Positions 47,660 through 57,289 of a stretch of DNA of 64,000 nt are shown piece after piece (the stretch's first letter is position 1; every line of letters begins with the position of its first letter). Origin of the DNA: Patescibacteria group bacterium (GTDB lineage: Bacteria > Patescibacteriota > Patescibacteriia > 2-12-FULL-60-25); NCBI GenBank assembly GCA_028715505.1, contig JAQURS010000001.1, positions 124,001 to 188,000 on the forward strand, read 5' to 3'. The position numbers were made by a program, and so were the translations under genes. A model generated the notes under the pieces. That model worked only from the letters and a program-made list of their open reading frames with translations, was not told the origin of the DNA and searched no databases.

Positions 47660-48007
47660 TTAGGCGAGGGGAGAAGCTTGCTCCGGGGAAGGAGCGGATT
47701 GGCTGTTCCGTTCGGCCCACGCGATCCAGCTCGGCAGATCGTTGAACCGGTCAGGCGTTGGCTTGAGACTCAGCCTGTGGCCTATGTCGTTCAAGAGCAT
47801 GCACCAAGCTATCGGAAGGTCGGCGTAGATCCCACCGGAAGGGGAATTTTCCCGGAGATGATTGGCGAGCTTGGCAAGCGTGGTCCGGTCCGCGGTCTTG
47901 GCCAGTTCTTCCGCTGCCTTCGATCGGGAGAGCTTGATCAAAGTGCTATGCGCATCGTATTTGATATCGTCTTCGAACCGTCTGATGAGCCGAACCAGGT
48001 CTGGCAT
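47660..48007 (-). CDS. Uncharacterised orphan protein, 115 aa
   Basis: The start at 48007 is set by GAGGAGG six bases upstream; the longer frame to 48091 is not supported. The protein is helical (LVRLIRRFEDDIKYDAHSTL, then RTTLAKLANHLREN), soluble, with a Ser/Pro/Ala-rich tail. Not recognised. It is a separate unit between ddl and tRNA-Glu. Confidence 0.65.
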   Translation of the reverse strand: MPDLVRLIRRFEDDIKYDAHSTLIKLSRSKAAEELAKTADRTTLAKLANHLRENSPSGGIYADLPIAWCMLLNDIGHRLSLKPTPDRFNDLPSWIAWAERNSQSAPSPEQASPLA

Positions 48008-48092
48008 GGTGTGCCTCCTCAATGTGTGAGATGTCGGTAAATTAACGAAATAATGCCTGTTTGTAAAGAGGGGTACCAGGGCTTGGCTCACC

Positions 48093-48121
48093 TTGACTAA
48101 CCAGCAATTTTAGTCTAAACT
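48093..48121 (+). promoter_or_regulatory. Promoter of tRNA-Glu
   Basis: TTGACT, 17 bases, TAAACT, 12 bases before the mature tRNA 5' end. Confidence 0.75.
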
Positions 48122-48133
48122 GCCGGCACAAAT

Positions 48134-48208
48134 GGCCCCATCGTCTATCGGTTAGGACAGCGGCTTTTCAAGCCGTTAAGAGGGGTTCGATTCCCCTTGG
48201 GGCTACCA
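48134..48208 (+). tRNA. tRNA-Glu (TTC)
   Basis: Cloverleaf with acceptor GGCCCCA/TGGGGCT, anticodon loop TTTTCAA (anticodon TTC), T arm AGGGG-TTCGATT-CCCCT, and encoded CCA. It reads Glu GAA and GAG. Its wobble U34 is a classical substrate for the carboxymethyl-type modification that the Elp3 at 24.8 kb would provide. Confidence 0.95.
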
Positions 48209-48209
48209 G

Positions 48210-48245
48210 AATTAATAACCTCGCGTAAAGCGGGGTATTAATTTT
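48210..48245 (+). terminator. Terminator of tRNA-Glu
   Basis: AATTAATA-A-CCTCGC, loop GTAAA, GCGGGG-TATTAATT, then TTGG. Confidence 0.7.
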
Positions 48246-48262
48246 GGTATTCGATTTTTCGT

Positions 48263-48291
48263 TTGACATTGCATCGCTTTAACAACAAAAT
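48263..48291 (+). promoter_or_regulatory. Promoter of the PIF1-like helicase gene
   Basis: TTGACA, 17 bases, CAAAAT, ending seven bases before the ATG at 48299, so a leaderless mRNA is expected. Confidence 0.65.
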
Positions 48292-48298
48292 AACACTA

Positions 48299-49648
48299 AT
48301 GAAATTGGAACGGACGCCGGAATTCGAAGAAGCTTTGCAAAAGATGGAAAACGGCAAGGCTTTTGTTTTTATAACTGGGCGCGCGGGCACCGGAAAAAGC
48401 ACGCTGCTCCGCCATTTCGTGGATCAGGGGAAGATTAAAGCCCCGGTTCTCGCGCCGACCGGCGTGGCAGCCCTTAACGTGCAGGGCGAAACCATCCATC
48501 GATTCTTTAAAATCCCGCCGTCCGTAGACTTGCAGGTGGCCCGCATGGAAGCCGAAAACCGCAAGAAGCCAGAGATCTATCGCCAGATTGAAGCGTTGAT
48601 CATTGATGAACTTTCGATGGTCAGGGCGGATCTTTTGGACGCCATGGACGTTTTTCTCCAAATCATCCGTAGGGATAAGCGTCCGTTTGGGGGCGTGCGC
48701 GTCATCGGCATCGGCGATCTTTACCAACTGCCGCCCGTGGTCACGACCTACGACCAAAACGATTTTTCCCAAAAGTACAAAACGCCATATTTCTTTTCAT
48801 CCATGGTTTACCGCCGGTTGCAGGCCGCCGGGCAGATTGATTTTACGGAATTGCTTAAGATTTACCGTCAGAAAGATCAGGATTTCATCCAACTTTTAAA
48901 CGCGATCCGTAATCGGGAGACGACTCCGGAACAACTCTTTGAAATCAATCGGCGAATCATCCAGACTCTGCCGCCCGAAGATTCAATCGTCTTAACGCCC
49001 ACCAACGAAGCGGCCAACGTCATCAACCAATCAAAGTTAGGGCGGCTTGATACTCCCGCCGGCGTTTTTGAGGGCGTAGTCGAGGGTAAGTTTAAGGAAA
49101 AGGACATGCCAACCGAACCGTCGTTGGTTTTAAAAGTAGGCGCCCGGATAATGTGCGTGGCTAACGACAGTAAAAACAGGTTCGTGAACGGCAGCCTGGG
49201 GTGGATTGTGGCCATGAGCCAATCCGAAGAAGGGCAGGTCGTGACGGTTCAATTGGACGATGGCCGCGAGCCGACCGTGATTGAGCCTTATACCTGGAAT
49301 GTCCATCGCACGAAATACAACCGCAAGACAGGCAACTTGGAGCAGGAACCGGTAGGCAGCTTTAAACAGATTCCATTGCGTTTGGCGTGGGCGGTCACGA
49401 TCCATAAGAGCCAAGGCAAAACTTTCGATAAAGTGACTCTGGATTTAGGCAGGGGAGCTTTCGCCGCAGGGCAAATATATGTCGCGTTAAGTCGTTGCCG
49501 GACTCTGGAAGGTTTGTCCCTGATTAAACCGATTACTCCTTGGCAATTGAAGCCCAACGACCATTTAGCCGGTTATTTTAACGGCATATTGGACCAGCCT
49601 CCAGAGATCGAATACGTGGACGAAAACAGCCAGATGGCTCTTTATTGA
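48299..49648 (+). CDS. PIF1/RecD-like superfamily 1B DNA helicase
   Basis: 449 residues. Walker A is GRAGTGKSTLLRHF near residue 29; the DELS box is IIDELSMVRADLLDAMD; motif III is GIGDLYQLPPVV; the C-terminal AVTIHKSQGKTFDKVTLDLG and VALSRCRTLEGL are motifs V and VI. PIF1-like helicases unwind G-quadruplexes, RNA-DNA hybrids and stalled forks, moving 5' to 3'. No extra RNaseH or HRDC domain is present. It begins an apparent run with tsaD and tsaE, though a separate promoter precedes tsaD. Confidence 0.9.
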   Translation: MKLERTPEFEEALQKMENGKAFVFITGRAGTGKSTLLRHFVDQGKIKAPVLAPTGVAALNVQGETIHRFFKIPPSVDLQVARMEAENRKKPEIYRQIEALIIDELSMVRADLLDAMDVFLQIIRRDKRPFGGVRVIGIGDLYQLPPVVTTYDQNDFSQKYKTPYFFSSMVYRRLQAAGQIDFTELLKIYRQKDQDFIQLLNAIRNRETTPEQLFEINRRIIQTLPPEDSIVLTPTNEAANVINQSKLGRLDTPAGVFEGVVEGKFKEKDMPTEPSLVLKVGARIMCVANDSKNRFVNGSLGWIVAMSQSEEGQVVTVQLDDGREPTVIEPYTWNVHRTKYNRKTGNLEQEPVGSFKQIPLRLAWAVTIHKSQGKTFDKVTLDLGRGAFAAGQIYVALSRCRTLEGLSLIKPITPWQLKPNDHLAGYFNGILDQPPEIEYVDENSQMALY

Positions 49649-49651
49649 GGC

Positions 49652-49680
49652 TTGATTTATCATGAAAAATCAGATAGCAT
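49652..49680 (+). promoter_or_regulatory. Promoter of tsaD
   Basis: TTGATT, 17 bases, TAGCAT, seven bases before the GTG at 49688. Confidence 0.5.
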
Positions 49681-49687
49681 TCGTTTC

Positions 49688-50716
49688 GTGAAGAAAGCCG
49701 AAAGCATCAGGATTTTAGGCATTGAAACCAGCTGTGACGAGACCAGCGTGGCTTTGCTTGATTTAAATAATGAACACTTAAAAATCCAAAAGCATTACAT
49801 CGCCACCCAGATCCCGATCCACGCGAGGTACGGGGGAGTGGTGCCGGAGATTGCGGCCAGGACGCATGTAGCCGAAGTCATATCACTCATCGAAAAGACG
49901 ACCGGCTGGAAAAGCGATTTTGATGCCGTGGCCGTCACTCAGGGTCCAGGACTCGCGACCGCGCTCAGGGTCGGCCTTGAAGCCGGCAAGACTCTGGCTT
50001 GGTCGTTTCGCAAACCTCTTTTACCCGTCAATCATTTGGAAGGCCACCTGGCTTCGGCTTGGCTGGTTCCGGCTAACAGGAAAAATTGGAAATTCCCGAT
50101 TTTATTTTTATTAGTCTCGGGCGGTCACACTGAATTGGTTTTGATGCAGGATTTTTGTCGTTATAAAGTTCTTGGCCGCACGCGCGACGACGCGGCGGGC
50201 GAGGCCTTCGATAAAACCGCTAAACTTTTGGGCTTGGAATATCCCGGTGGCCCTAAACTTTCCCAACTTGCGTCCAAAGGCAATCCAAAAACTTTTGATT
50301 TGCCTCGTCCGATGATCCATGACCCGTCGCTGGATTTTAGCTTTTCAGGCTTAAAAACAGCCGTCCGATATCTGATTGAAAATGAAGCAAGGAAATCCAA
50401 AATTGAAGACGTTTGTGCCAGCATTCAAGCCGCCATCGTGGATGTTCTGGTCGCGAAAACCGTCAGGGCCGCGCTTAAAGTTAAACCCAAAGCCGTTGCG
50501 GTGGTTGGAGGAGTTTCGGCTAATCCTTTATTGAAGTCGGAATTACGCAAAGCCTTACGTCGCCAGTGTCCGGGCATTAAATTGCTGGCTCCGGCCAAGG
50601 GTTTGTTTACTGATAACGGCGCGATGATAGCCGCGGCTGGCTTGTGGCAAGTCATGAAAAAGCAAAAGATTTCTGATTGGAAAAAACTTGATGCGCAACC
50701 CGATTTAGATTTATGA
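49688..50716 (+). CDS. tsaD: tRNA N6-adenosine threonylcarbamoyltransferase TsaD
   Basis: 342 residues with a GTG start at 49688. The actin-like ATPase core opens ILGIETSCDETSVAL. The metal-binding HxxxH is NHLEGHLASAW, and VSGGHTELVLM, DDAAGEAFDKTAKLL and LAPAKGLFTDNGAMIA are family hallmarks. With TsaB, TsaE and TsaC it makes t6A37 in tRNAs reading ANN codons. TsaE follows with a 4-base overlap; TsaB and TsaC are not in the window. The in-frame TTG at 49652 lies inside the promoter and is rejected as start. Confidence 0.95.
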   Translation: MKKAESIRILGIETSCDETSVALLDLNNEHLKIQKHYIATQIPIHARYGGVVPEIAARTHVAEVISLIEKTTGWKSDFDAVAVTQGPGLATALRVGLEAGKTLAWSFRKPLLPVNHLEGHLASAWLVPANRKNWKFPILFLLVSGGHTELVLMQDFCRYKVLGRTRDDAAGEAFDKTAKLLGLEYPGGPKLSQLASKGNPKTFDLPRPMIHDPSLDFSFSGLKTAVRYLIENEARKSKIEDVCASIQAAIVDVLVAKTVRAALKVKPKAVAVVGGVSANPLLKSELRKALRRQCPGIKLLAPAKGLFTDNGAMIAAAGLWQVMKKQKISDWKKLDAQPDLDL

Positions 50717-51153
50717 AATCACAAGCCCGCCATGTCACGATCAAACATGGACAAAAATCCAAGAAGTTTTTAGTCGATAAGGTCGAAGATTGGGGCAAAG
50801 TAGCGAAAGCGCTCGCCCTGATCATCAAACCCGGATCGATTATTACACTGCAAGGCCCGCTCGGGGCCGGTAAAACGACCCTGGTTCAATATTTGGCCAA
50901 AGTTTTAGGCGCGCCCAAACGGGCCATCTCGCCAACTTTTGCCTTAATGAGAATTTATAAGACCAGGCAAACCGGCTTGCGTCGCCTTCTGCATATCGAT
51001 GCTTACCGAATCGAGGACGCAAAGGACTTAATCGTCTTGGATTTGGACGAAGAACTGGCCGTGCCCGGCACGGTTTTGCTTATCGAATGGCCCGAGAATA
51101 TTAAGCAATGGCTTAAAGGTAGAAAAACAATCAAAGTAAAAATTGATTTTTAA
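50713..51153 (+). CDS. tsaE: tRNA threonylcarbamoyladenosine biosynthesis ATPase TsaE
   Basis: 146 residues. P-loop GPLGAGKTTLVQYLAKVLG near residue 49, followed by ISPTFALMRIY and LHIDAYRIEDAKDLIVLDLDE, and ends LIEWPENIKQWL. TsaE drives the t6A cycle by ATP hydrolysis with TsaB-TsaD. The N-terminal about 20 residues are a basic extension. It overlaps tsaD by the ATGA junction. Confidence 0.95.
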   Translation: MKSQARHVTIKHGQKSKKFLVDKVEDWGKVAKALALIIKPGSIITLQGPLGAGKTTLVQYLAKVLGAPKRAISPTFALMRIYKTRQTGLRRLLHIDAYRIEDAKDLIVLDLDEELAVPGTVLLIEWPENIKQWLKGRKTIKVKIDF

Positions 51154-51176
51154 AAGGCCCTTTCGGGCCTTTTTTC
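51153..51176. terminator. Bidirectional terminator
   Basis: AAAGGCCC, loop TTTC, GGGCCTTT with T-runs on both strands, between converging tsaE and pilB genes. Confidence 0.85.
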
Positions 51177-53090
51177 TTATTCGTTTGTTTTAGGTTTTTC
51201 CGCTTCTTTCTCTGTCGTTTCTATTTGTTTGTCGGCCGCTTCATCTGCCTCTTCGTCAAATTCCGTTTCAATGCCCGCCACCCGCAAGATTTCATCCACC
51301 GAAGTCAGCCCGCGTGAGGCCTTAAGTAATCCGTCCTGGGTCATGGTGATCATCCCGAACTTTTTAGCGATGGCCAGCATGTCGTATTCCGAAACGGATT
51401 GCCCCAAAATCATGTGCTCGATCTCTTTGTTCATGGTGAAAAGCTCGTAAATGCCCAAACGTCCTTTATATCCAAGCCCGTTGCAGGTCTGGCAGGTTTT
51501 TGTCTTTTCCGAAGGTCCGTAAAATTGTATTTTTGCGAAATCAATTTTTAGGTTGGCGGCTGCCGGCAAATCGCTCAATTCTTTTTTAACCTGTTCCATG
51601 ACGGCCTCATCCAATTTGATCGGGGCTTTGCAATCGGGGCAAAGCACGCGCACCAGGCGTTGGCCGATGACGCAGTTCAAGGCTGGCGCCAGGAAAAACG
51701 GTTTGACGCCCATGGAAAGGAAGCGGGGAATGGCGCCGGCCGCGTTATTGGTATGGATAGTCGAAATGACCAGGTGGCCCGTCAAAGCGGCTTGCACGGC
51801 GATTTCGGCCGTTTCGGTGTCGCGGATTTCGCCAACCATTACGATGTCCGGATCTTGGCGCAAAATCGACCTTAATCCCTTGGCAAAGGTGTAATCCTTG
51901 GCGTGGTCGATCTGGCTTTGGTTAATGCCCTGCAGCTTGTATTCGACAGGATCTTCCAAAGTGATGATTTTAACTTCAGGCGTATTCAATCTTTTCAAAA
52001 TAGCGTAAAGGGTGGTCGTCTTACCTGATCCGGTCGGACCAGTGGTCACGATCATGCCGTTTGGACGCGCGATTTCCTGCTTCAGGCGTTCCCAAGCCAA
52101 ACCTTCCATGCCGAGCTGTTCAAAATCCAGCGAAATGGATTTGGGACGGAGTAAGCGCATGACGACAGACTCGCCGTAAGCGGTAGGCAGGGAGCTGACG
52201 CGAATTTCGATCTTCTCGTTCGTGAGGTAAATGGTAATGCGTCCGTCCTGGGGCACGGTGTCGATGTTAATTTTCATGCCCGAGAGCAGCTTGATGCGCG
52301 AAATGATCAGCTTCCATTGGTCTTTGGGGATCGCGGCCGTATCATGCAAAATACCGTCGACGCGCAAACGGACTTTGATGTCTTCTTCTTCGGCCTCGAT
52401 GTGCACGTCGGAAGCGTTTCCTTTGAGGGCCGCGCCGATGATCATGGTCACCGTGTCGGTCGTGGAAGCTTTCTTTAGTTTTTCCTGCAAGTCCTTGAAA
52501 TTGGACATCTCCTTTTCGAAACGCTGCAAATCTTCGGACGAAATTTTGACTCCATAGACTACCTCAATCGGTTTGGGCAAAGCTTCGTAAAGCGAGAGGC
52601 CGAATTGGATGCTGGCTTCCGAACAATAATAAACTTGCACGTCGGCCGCTTGGTCTTCCGAGATTTTTTTCGCCATTTCAAAAACTTCTTGGGCGGGATT
52701 GGAAGTGGCCAGTCTGATTTCATCCGTGACTTTAAGGAAAGCGACGACTTTTTTGGCCTCCGCGTCTTCCTTACTGATTAAAGTCAGCGCCTCGGGTGAG
52801 ATGGGAAAACCCTTTAAGTTAATGTAAGGCAGCGAATGCTGGGCGGATTCGGATTGCGTTTGCCTTTCGATGTCCGAAGTCTGGATTTGCTTCATCTTAT
52901 GCTCCAGCAGTTCGATCTGCGACATCTCGGACGGGCTCTTGGCTTTTTTGGGAGCGGTGCCGGCCAGTTTTTTGGCGCCTTTAAACACGCCCGGTGAAGC
53001 GGCAGAACTTGCCGTGGTTGCCGTGGTTGCCGGTTTCTTGAGCAGGTCCTCGATGGACGGTGCTTTGGGCTTTTGTAAAGGCGTGGCCAT
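51177..53090 (-). CDS. pilB: Type IV pilus assembly ATPase PilB / GspE family
   Basis: 637 residues. The N-terminal about 60 residues are Ala/Pro/Lys-rich, then an N1E-like domain, then the motor core: Walker A GPTGSGKTTTLYAILKRL, Asp box ITLEDPVEYKL, Walker B RQDPDIVMVGEIRDTETAEIA, His box TGHLVISTIHTNNAAG, and a zinc site LCPDCK...CQTCNGLGY. It powers pilus extension or DNA uptake/secretion at the inner membrane. The Glu-rich tail is likely disordered. Other pilus genes are not in the window; the upstream membrane gene ends five bases before its start. Confidence 0.92.
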   Translation of the reverse strand: MATPLQKPKAPSIEDLLKKPATTATTASSAASPGVFKGAKKLAGTAPKKAKSPSEMSQIELLEHKMKQIQTSDIERQTQSESAQHSLPYINLKGFPISPEALTLISKEDAEAKKVVAFLKVTDEIRLATSNPAQEVFEMAKKISEDQAADVQVYYCSEASIQFGLSLYEALPKPIEVVYGVKISSEDLQRFEKEMSNFKDLQEKLKKASTTDTVTMIIGAALKGNASDVHIEAEEEDIKVRLRVDGILHDTAAIPKDQWKLIISRIKLLSGMKINIDTVPQDGRITIYLTNEKIEIRVSSLPTAYGESVVMRLLRPKSISLDFEQLGMEGLAWERLKQEIARPNGMIVTTGPTGSGKTTTLYAILKRLNTPEVKIITLEDPVEYKLQGINQSQIDHAKDYTFAKGLRSILRQDPDIVMVGEIRDTETAEIAVQAALTGHLVISTIHTNNAAGAIPRFLSMGVKPFFLAPALNCVIGQRLVRVLCPDCKAPIKLDEAVMEQVKKELSDLPAAANLKIDFAKIQFYGPSEKTKTCQTCNGLGYKGRLGIYELFTMNKEIEHMILGQSVSEYDMLAIAKKFGMITMTQDGLLKASRGLTSVDEILRVAGIETEFDEEADEAADKQIETTEKEAEKPKTNE

Positions 53091-53095
53091 AAAAG

Positions 53096-54118
53096 CTAGG
53101 ATTGGGGAACGTGGGTCTCGTGGGTGAGCAGGCGGAAAATGCGGTGCAATTTAGGCACTACCCCGCCCTCGCCGAATTTGCGGAACATGAGCGTCCAGAG
53201 GGCATACTGGAAAGTCACCGTAAAACCCGTGAAGAATACCACCAAAAGCAAGCCGATGGCCACGAAGAGGCCCGAGCTGATCTGGAAAAGCGTGAAGTTA
53301 TTCCTGAAGATAGCCAAAATATATAGTAAGGCTGGCGGGAAGCAGAGGATGAGCCCGGCCAAAAGGGCCAAAATAGTCAGTACGAAAACAACCAAAGCTT
53401 GCAGGACGGCCGTTTCAAACGTAACGATCCAGTGTTCTTTTAACACGATCCAGGCCCGTTTGAACCCCTCCGCCAAACTGGCGCCCTGCAGGATCATGGC
53501 GTTTAGCGCGTAAATCTGGATGATGCTTAAGCCTAAGGCGAGCAGGAAGAAGATGACGAATGAGACGATGTAAATAGCAGTATAGAGCGCGTTGATTTTT
53601 CCAAGGGCGATCGCCAGCGGCAAAGAGACCAGAAACCTGGCAACCCAAATTGAGACGATAATCAGCAGGTTTAGGACCGCGATTGGGAGCAAGGCGCGCC
53701 CGCCGACTTTTAATGCCGCCTTAAGTTTGCCTTTTGTCCCATCTTTCCATGTCCCGCCGATGGACTGGATGAGCACGCCTTGGCTAACGCAGGCAAATCC
53801 GGCGACGGCCAACAGGATCACGCAAAGCGCGAAGAGGGCAAGCAGGGCCTGGAAAAAAGGCAGGAAGTGAAAACCCCCGACCGTGCCCACTCTCCAGATC
53901 TGGATGGCCGTGTTGCCGATGAAAAGCTCGCTGCCTTGGTTTTGGATGGCGTTAAAAAATTTCCAAACGGCGTCCAACGATCCGCCGGTACTGAGAACGG
54001 CGGCAAAGATGCCGAATATCCAAAGGACAGGATTGCGCCAAGCGGTTTTTAGGGCTTGGGGGATGACCTCGCGGTAAACCGGACGGTCGTGCGGAATGAT
54101 CGATTTGCTCTTAAGCAT
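53096..54118 (-). CDS. Multi-pass membrane protein, 340 aa
   Basis: Start at 54118, nine bases after TATAAT on the minus strand. About six to eight hydrophobic helices (FQALLALFALCVILLAVAGF, LLPIAVLNLLIIVSIWVARF, AIYIVSFVIFFLLALGLSII, FVLTILALLAGLILCF, LFVAIGLLLVVFFTGF). It resembles glycerophosphoryl-diester-phosphodiesterase-type or DUF-type membrane domains seen widely in Patescibacteria, but I cannot name a family. Tight spacing to pilB implies cotranscription. Confidence 0.75.
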   Translation of the reverse strand: MLKSKSIIPHDRPVYREVIPQALKTAWRNPVLWIFGIFAAVLSTGGSLDAVWKFFNAIQNQGSELFIGNTAIQIWRVGTVGGFHFLPFFQALLALFALCVILLAVAGFACVSQGVLIQSIGGTWKDGTKGKLKAALKVGGRALLPIAVLNLLIIVSIWVARFLVSLPLAIALGKINALYTAIYIVSFVIFFLLALGLSIIQIYALNAMILQGASLAEGFKRAWIVLKEHWIVTFETAVLQALVVFVLTILALLAGLILCFPPALLYILAIFRNNFTLFQISSGLFVAIGLLLVVFFTGFTVTFQYALWTLMFRKFGEGGVVPKLHRIFRLLTHETHVPQS

Positions 54119-54127
54119 ATGGCCGGA

Positions 54128-54133
54128 ATTATA
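54128..54133 (-). promoter_or_regulatory. -10 box inside the ftsH terminator tail
   Basis: TATAAT on the minus strand begins directly after the T-run of the ftsH terminator and lies nine bases before the ATG at 54118. Confidence 0.6.
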
Positions 54134-54171
54134 ACACAAAAACGCCCCGGAGTTCAGGGCGTTTTTGTGTT
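54133..54171 (-). terminator. Terminator of ftsH
   Basis: Perfect 15-base-pair inverted repeat (54133-54147 with 54157-54171) with a GGGCG/CGCCC core and T-run; the ftsH stop codon lies in its first arm. Confidence 0.85.
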
Positions 54172-56077
54172 ATTCAGTTTCTTCGACGTGGCCGGGATTG
54201 ATGCCGCCGGTTTGGGCTTTGTGTCTGGGCGGCTGGGCGGCGACCGTTCGGTTGGCCGGGTTGGCGGCCGGGAGCTGGACGGCGTCTAAAAACGGCTCCC
54301 TTTCCAAGGTCTCTTTTTCAATCAGAATTTTAGCTACGCGTTCCATGGCTTCGCGATTGCTGGCAATAATCTGCTTGGCCTTCTCAAGCGCGTCGGCAAT
54401 CAATTTATCGATTTCTTGGTCGATCTTCTCGGCAATCTTTTCCGAATAGTCCCTATTCTCATGGATGTTGCGGCCGAGGAAAATCAAATCCTCGCGTTCG
54501 CCGTAAGTGCGCGGGCCAAGAGCTTCGCTCATGCCCCATTGCGTCACCATGTCTTTGGCCAGTTGCGTCGCTCCCCGCATGTCGCTCGAAGCGCCGGTCG
54601 TGATGTCGTTAAAGATGATCTGTTCCGCGGCGTACCCGCCCAACATGATCGATAAATCTTCGAGATATTCCTCGCGTCTGCGCATGTGGCGGTCTTCGGT
54701 CGGCGTCTTGATGGTGTAACCGGCGGCGCGTCCGCGGGAAATGATGCTGATTTTTTGCACCGGATCGGCGTGGGGCAGGAGATGGGCGACCAGGGCATGG
54801 CCAACTTCGTGGTAAGCCGTGGTATCGCGTTCCTCTTTATTCATGACGCGTCCGCGGCGTTCCGGGCCTAGCATGACTTTTTCGATTGATTCCAAAAGTT
54901 CATCTTCGCTGATGGCGGTTTTGCTACGTCGTACGGCCAGGATGGCGGCCTCGTTCATCAAGTTCATCAAGTCGGCGCCTGAAAAGCCCGGCGTCCTTTC
55001 GGCTAACTTGCGGAGCGAAACGCCTTTGGCTAAAGGTTTATGTTTGGCATGGATCTTCAGAATGGCTTCGCGGTCGTCGATATCTGGCGGATCGAGCACG
55101 ATGCGCCGGTCAAAGCGTCCGGGGCGGAGCAAAGCCGGATCCAAAACATCCGGACGGTTAGTGGCCGCGATAATGATGACGCCCGCGTTAGGTTCAAAAC
55201 CATCCATCTCGACCAGGATTTGGTTCAGGGTCTGTTCGCGTTCGTCGTGAGAGCCGCCTAAGCCCGAGCCGCGTTGGCGGCCCACGGCGTCGATTTCATC
55301 AATGAAGACGATGCAGGGCGCGTTCTTCTTGGCGCGCATGAAAAGGTCGCGCACGCGCGAGGCACCCACGCCCACGAACATTTCGACGAATTCCGAGCCG
55401 CTCATGAAAAAGAAAGGCACGTCGGCTTCGCCGGCAATGGCGCGGGCCAAAAGGGTTTTGCCGGTTCCGGGTGAGCCCATGAGCAACACGCCTTTGGGAA
55501 TCTTGGCGCCGAACGAGGAAAACTTTTCGGGCGTCTTCAAGAACTCCACGATCTCCATTAATTCATGTTTGGCTTCTTTGACTCCGGCCACGTCTTTGAA
55601 CATGACCTTATCCTTCGCGTCTTTCAGAATTTCATGTCCGGCAAACTGGCCGAAAGAAAGGGCCTTGTTGTTCTGCCCTTGGACTTGGCGGAAGAAGACC
55701 CACATGATGGCCAAAAGCAAAAGCATGGGAATGGCGCTCGGCAAAATGAGCGAAGCCCAATAGCTAAAGCCGCCGGCTTCCTTAATATCGGTCGGAATGG
55801 CCCTCATTTGGGTGGCATCGATGCCATAATCCTTGAAGGTGGTTTGAAGCGATTCGGCCGGATCTTTAGTTGAGATTGTTTTGCTGCCATCTTTGTAAGT
55901 CGCTTCGACTTGGTCTCCGCTTACGGTCAGATTAGTCACTTCATTCTTTTGGACAGCCGTGGCCAGGCTGGCGATATCGGTATGCTTGGTCGTATCCATC
56001 GAGGTCGTCGCCAAAATAACGGCCAGGATCACCATGGCTCCGGCGAAGATGATTATGTTGCGGACTGTTTGGTTCAT
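54170..56077 (-). CDS. ftsH: ATP-dependent zinc metalloprotease FtsH
   Basis: 635 residues. Two transmembrane helices flank a periplasmic/extracellular domain ([19 protein letters not shown] and [18 protein letters not shown]). The AAA+ core has Walker [15 protein letters not shown], Walker [14 protein letters not shown] and the SRH region. The protease active site is [12 protein letters not shown]. FtsH forms a membrane hexamer that degrades short-lived and misassembled proteins. A Pro-rich tail is added. Confidence 0.96.
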   Translation of the reverse strand: MNQTVRNIIIFAGAMVILAVILATTSMDTTKHTDIASLATAVQKNEVTNLTVSGDQVEATYKDGSKTISTKDPAESLQTTFKDYGIDATQMRAIPTDIKEAGGFSYWASLILPSAIPMLLLLAIMWVFFRQVQGQNNKALSFGQFAGHEILKDAKDKVMFKDVAGVKEAKHELMEIVEFLKTPEKFSSFGAKIPKGVLLMGSPGTGKTLLARAIAGEADVPFFFMSGSEFVEMFVGVGASRVRDLFMRAKKNAPCIVFIDEIDAVGRQRGSGLGGSHDEREQTLNQILVEMDGFEPNAGVIIIAATNRPDVLDPALLRPGRFDRRIVLDPPDIDDREAILKIHAKHKPLAKGVSLRKLAERTPGFSGADLMNLMNEAAILAVRRSKTAISEDELLESIEKVMLGPERRGRVMNKEERDTTAYHEVGHALVAHLLPHADPVQKISIISRGRAAGYTIKTPTEDRHMRRREEYLEDLSIMLGGYAAEQIIFNDITTGASSDMRGATQLAKDMVTQWGMSEALGPRTYGEREDLIFLGRNIHENRDYSEKIAEKIDQEIDKLIADALEKAKQIIASNREAMERVAKILIEKETLEREPFLDAVQLPAANPANRTVAAQPPRHKAQTGGINPGHVEETE

Positions 56078-56147
56078 ATGTTTAAGAGAAACGCAATTAT
56101 GCGCCTTTCCATCAATATTATCAAGTCCTGGTACTTTAGCAAGTCAG

Positions 56148-56175
56148 AAAAAGCCCCATAAAAGGGGCTTTTTCT
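56148..56175. terminator. Bidirectional terminator
   Basis: AAAAAGCCCC, ATAAAA, GGGGCTTTTT. It ends the S1-repeat gene on the minus strand. Confidence 0.85.
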
Positions 56176-56182
56176 TGGATCG

Positions 56183-57289
56183 TTATTTCTTTTCAGGTTC
56201 AGCCTTGGGCTTCTTGAGGGAAAGTCCCAGGCGATGGTTCTGCGGATCGATTGAGACGATGCGGAAGTCGAATTCGTCCCCGACGCGCGCGATCTCGTTG
56301 ACGTCCTTGACCGGCTTCTCAGCCAATTCGCTGATGTGGGCCAAGCCGTGGATGTCCGGATCAAGCTCGACGAACAAACCGAACGGGTTGATCTTGAGCA
56401 CGCGGCCTTTAACCCATTGGCCTTCCTTGTATTTGGCGCCGACGTTCAACCAAGGGTCATCCACTAACTTCTTCATCGAAAGGAAGATCTTGGAGCCTTC
56501 AAGGTTGATGATCTCGGCCCTCACGCGGTCGCCGACTTTGAGCACGTCGCGCGGATGGTCGATGCGCTGCCAGGCGATTTCGCTGATGTGGACCAGGCCT
56601 TCAAGGTTGGCGTCGAACTTCACGAAAGCGCCGAAGTCGGTGACGGCCGTGACGTTGCCTTCTACCGTGTCGCCGATCTTATATTTGGAAATGACGCTTT
56701 CCTGTTTGGTTTCCCAGACGGCTTTTTCCGAGACGATAAACTTACCTTCCTCTTCATTCACGTCGATGACTTTGACTTCGAGGTCGCGGGTCACCAACTC
56801 CTTGAGTTTTTCCAGGATGCGGATTTTTTCGCCGCCTTGCACGCGAGGATAATTCTCGGGCGAGAGCTGCGAGACGGGGAGGAAGCCGGAAATGCCTTCC
56901 AAGCGGACGATGAGGCCGCCTTTGTTAGCTTCGAGCACGCGCGCGGTGATCACGGCGCCGCTCGTGTAAAGTTCCTTGATCTTTTCCCAGGTCTTCTTGC
57001 GGCCCGCTCCCTTTAAGCTGAGTTCAAGCTCGCCGAATTCGTTGTCCAAGTCGACTACCGTGGCGTCGATTTCGTCGCCCACGGCCAAGCTGGCTTGCGG
57101 ATCCATCTCTGGTCCGCGGACCAAGCCGACGGCCAGGCCGCCGATGTCGATTCTGACTTCGTTACGTCCGACTGAAATAACTTTGCCATGCACTACGTCT
57201 CCGATTTTCGGGAAAGAAGTGTAGTTCTTTTCCTGCAGGAGCTTGGCAATTTCTGATTGTGGTTCGTTTGGATTAGGATTGGTTGTCAT
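56183..57289 (-). CDS. rpsA: S1-repeat protein (ribosomal protein S1-like)
   Basis: 368 residues with four S1 OB-fold repeats after a short polar N terminus: GDVVHGKVISVGRNEVRIDIGG, then SGAVITARVLEANKGGLIVRL, KIGDTVEGNVTAVTDFGAFV and EGQWVKGRVLKINPFGLFV. E. coli S1 has six; four is common in small genomes and Gram-positive relatives. It binds mRNA and assists initiation on messages with leaders, though its precise role in a genome with many leaderless mRNAs is open. The last repeat is followed by a Lys-rich tail. Confidence 0.9.
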   Translation of the reverse strand: MTTNPNPNEPQSEIAKLLQEKNYTSFPKIGDVVHGKVISVGRNEVRIDIGGLAVGLVRGPEMDPQASLAVGDEIDATVVDLDNEFGELELSLKGAGRKKTWEKIKELYTSGAVITARVLEANKGGLIVRLEGISGFLPVSQLSPENYPRVQGGEKIRILEKLKELVTRDLEVKVIDVNEEEGKFIVSEKAVWETKQESVISKYKIGDTVEGNVTAVTDFGAFVKFDANLEGLVHISEIAWQRIDHPRDVLKVGDRVRAEIINLEGSKIFLSMKKLVDDPWLNVGAKYKEGQWVKGRVLKINPFGLFVELDPDIHGLAHISELAEKPVKDVNEIARVGDEFDFRIVSIDPQNHRLGLSLKKPKAEPEKK

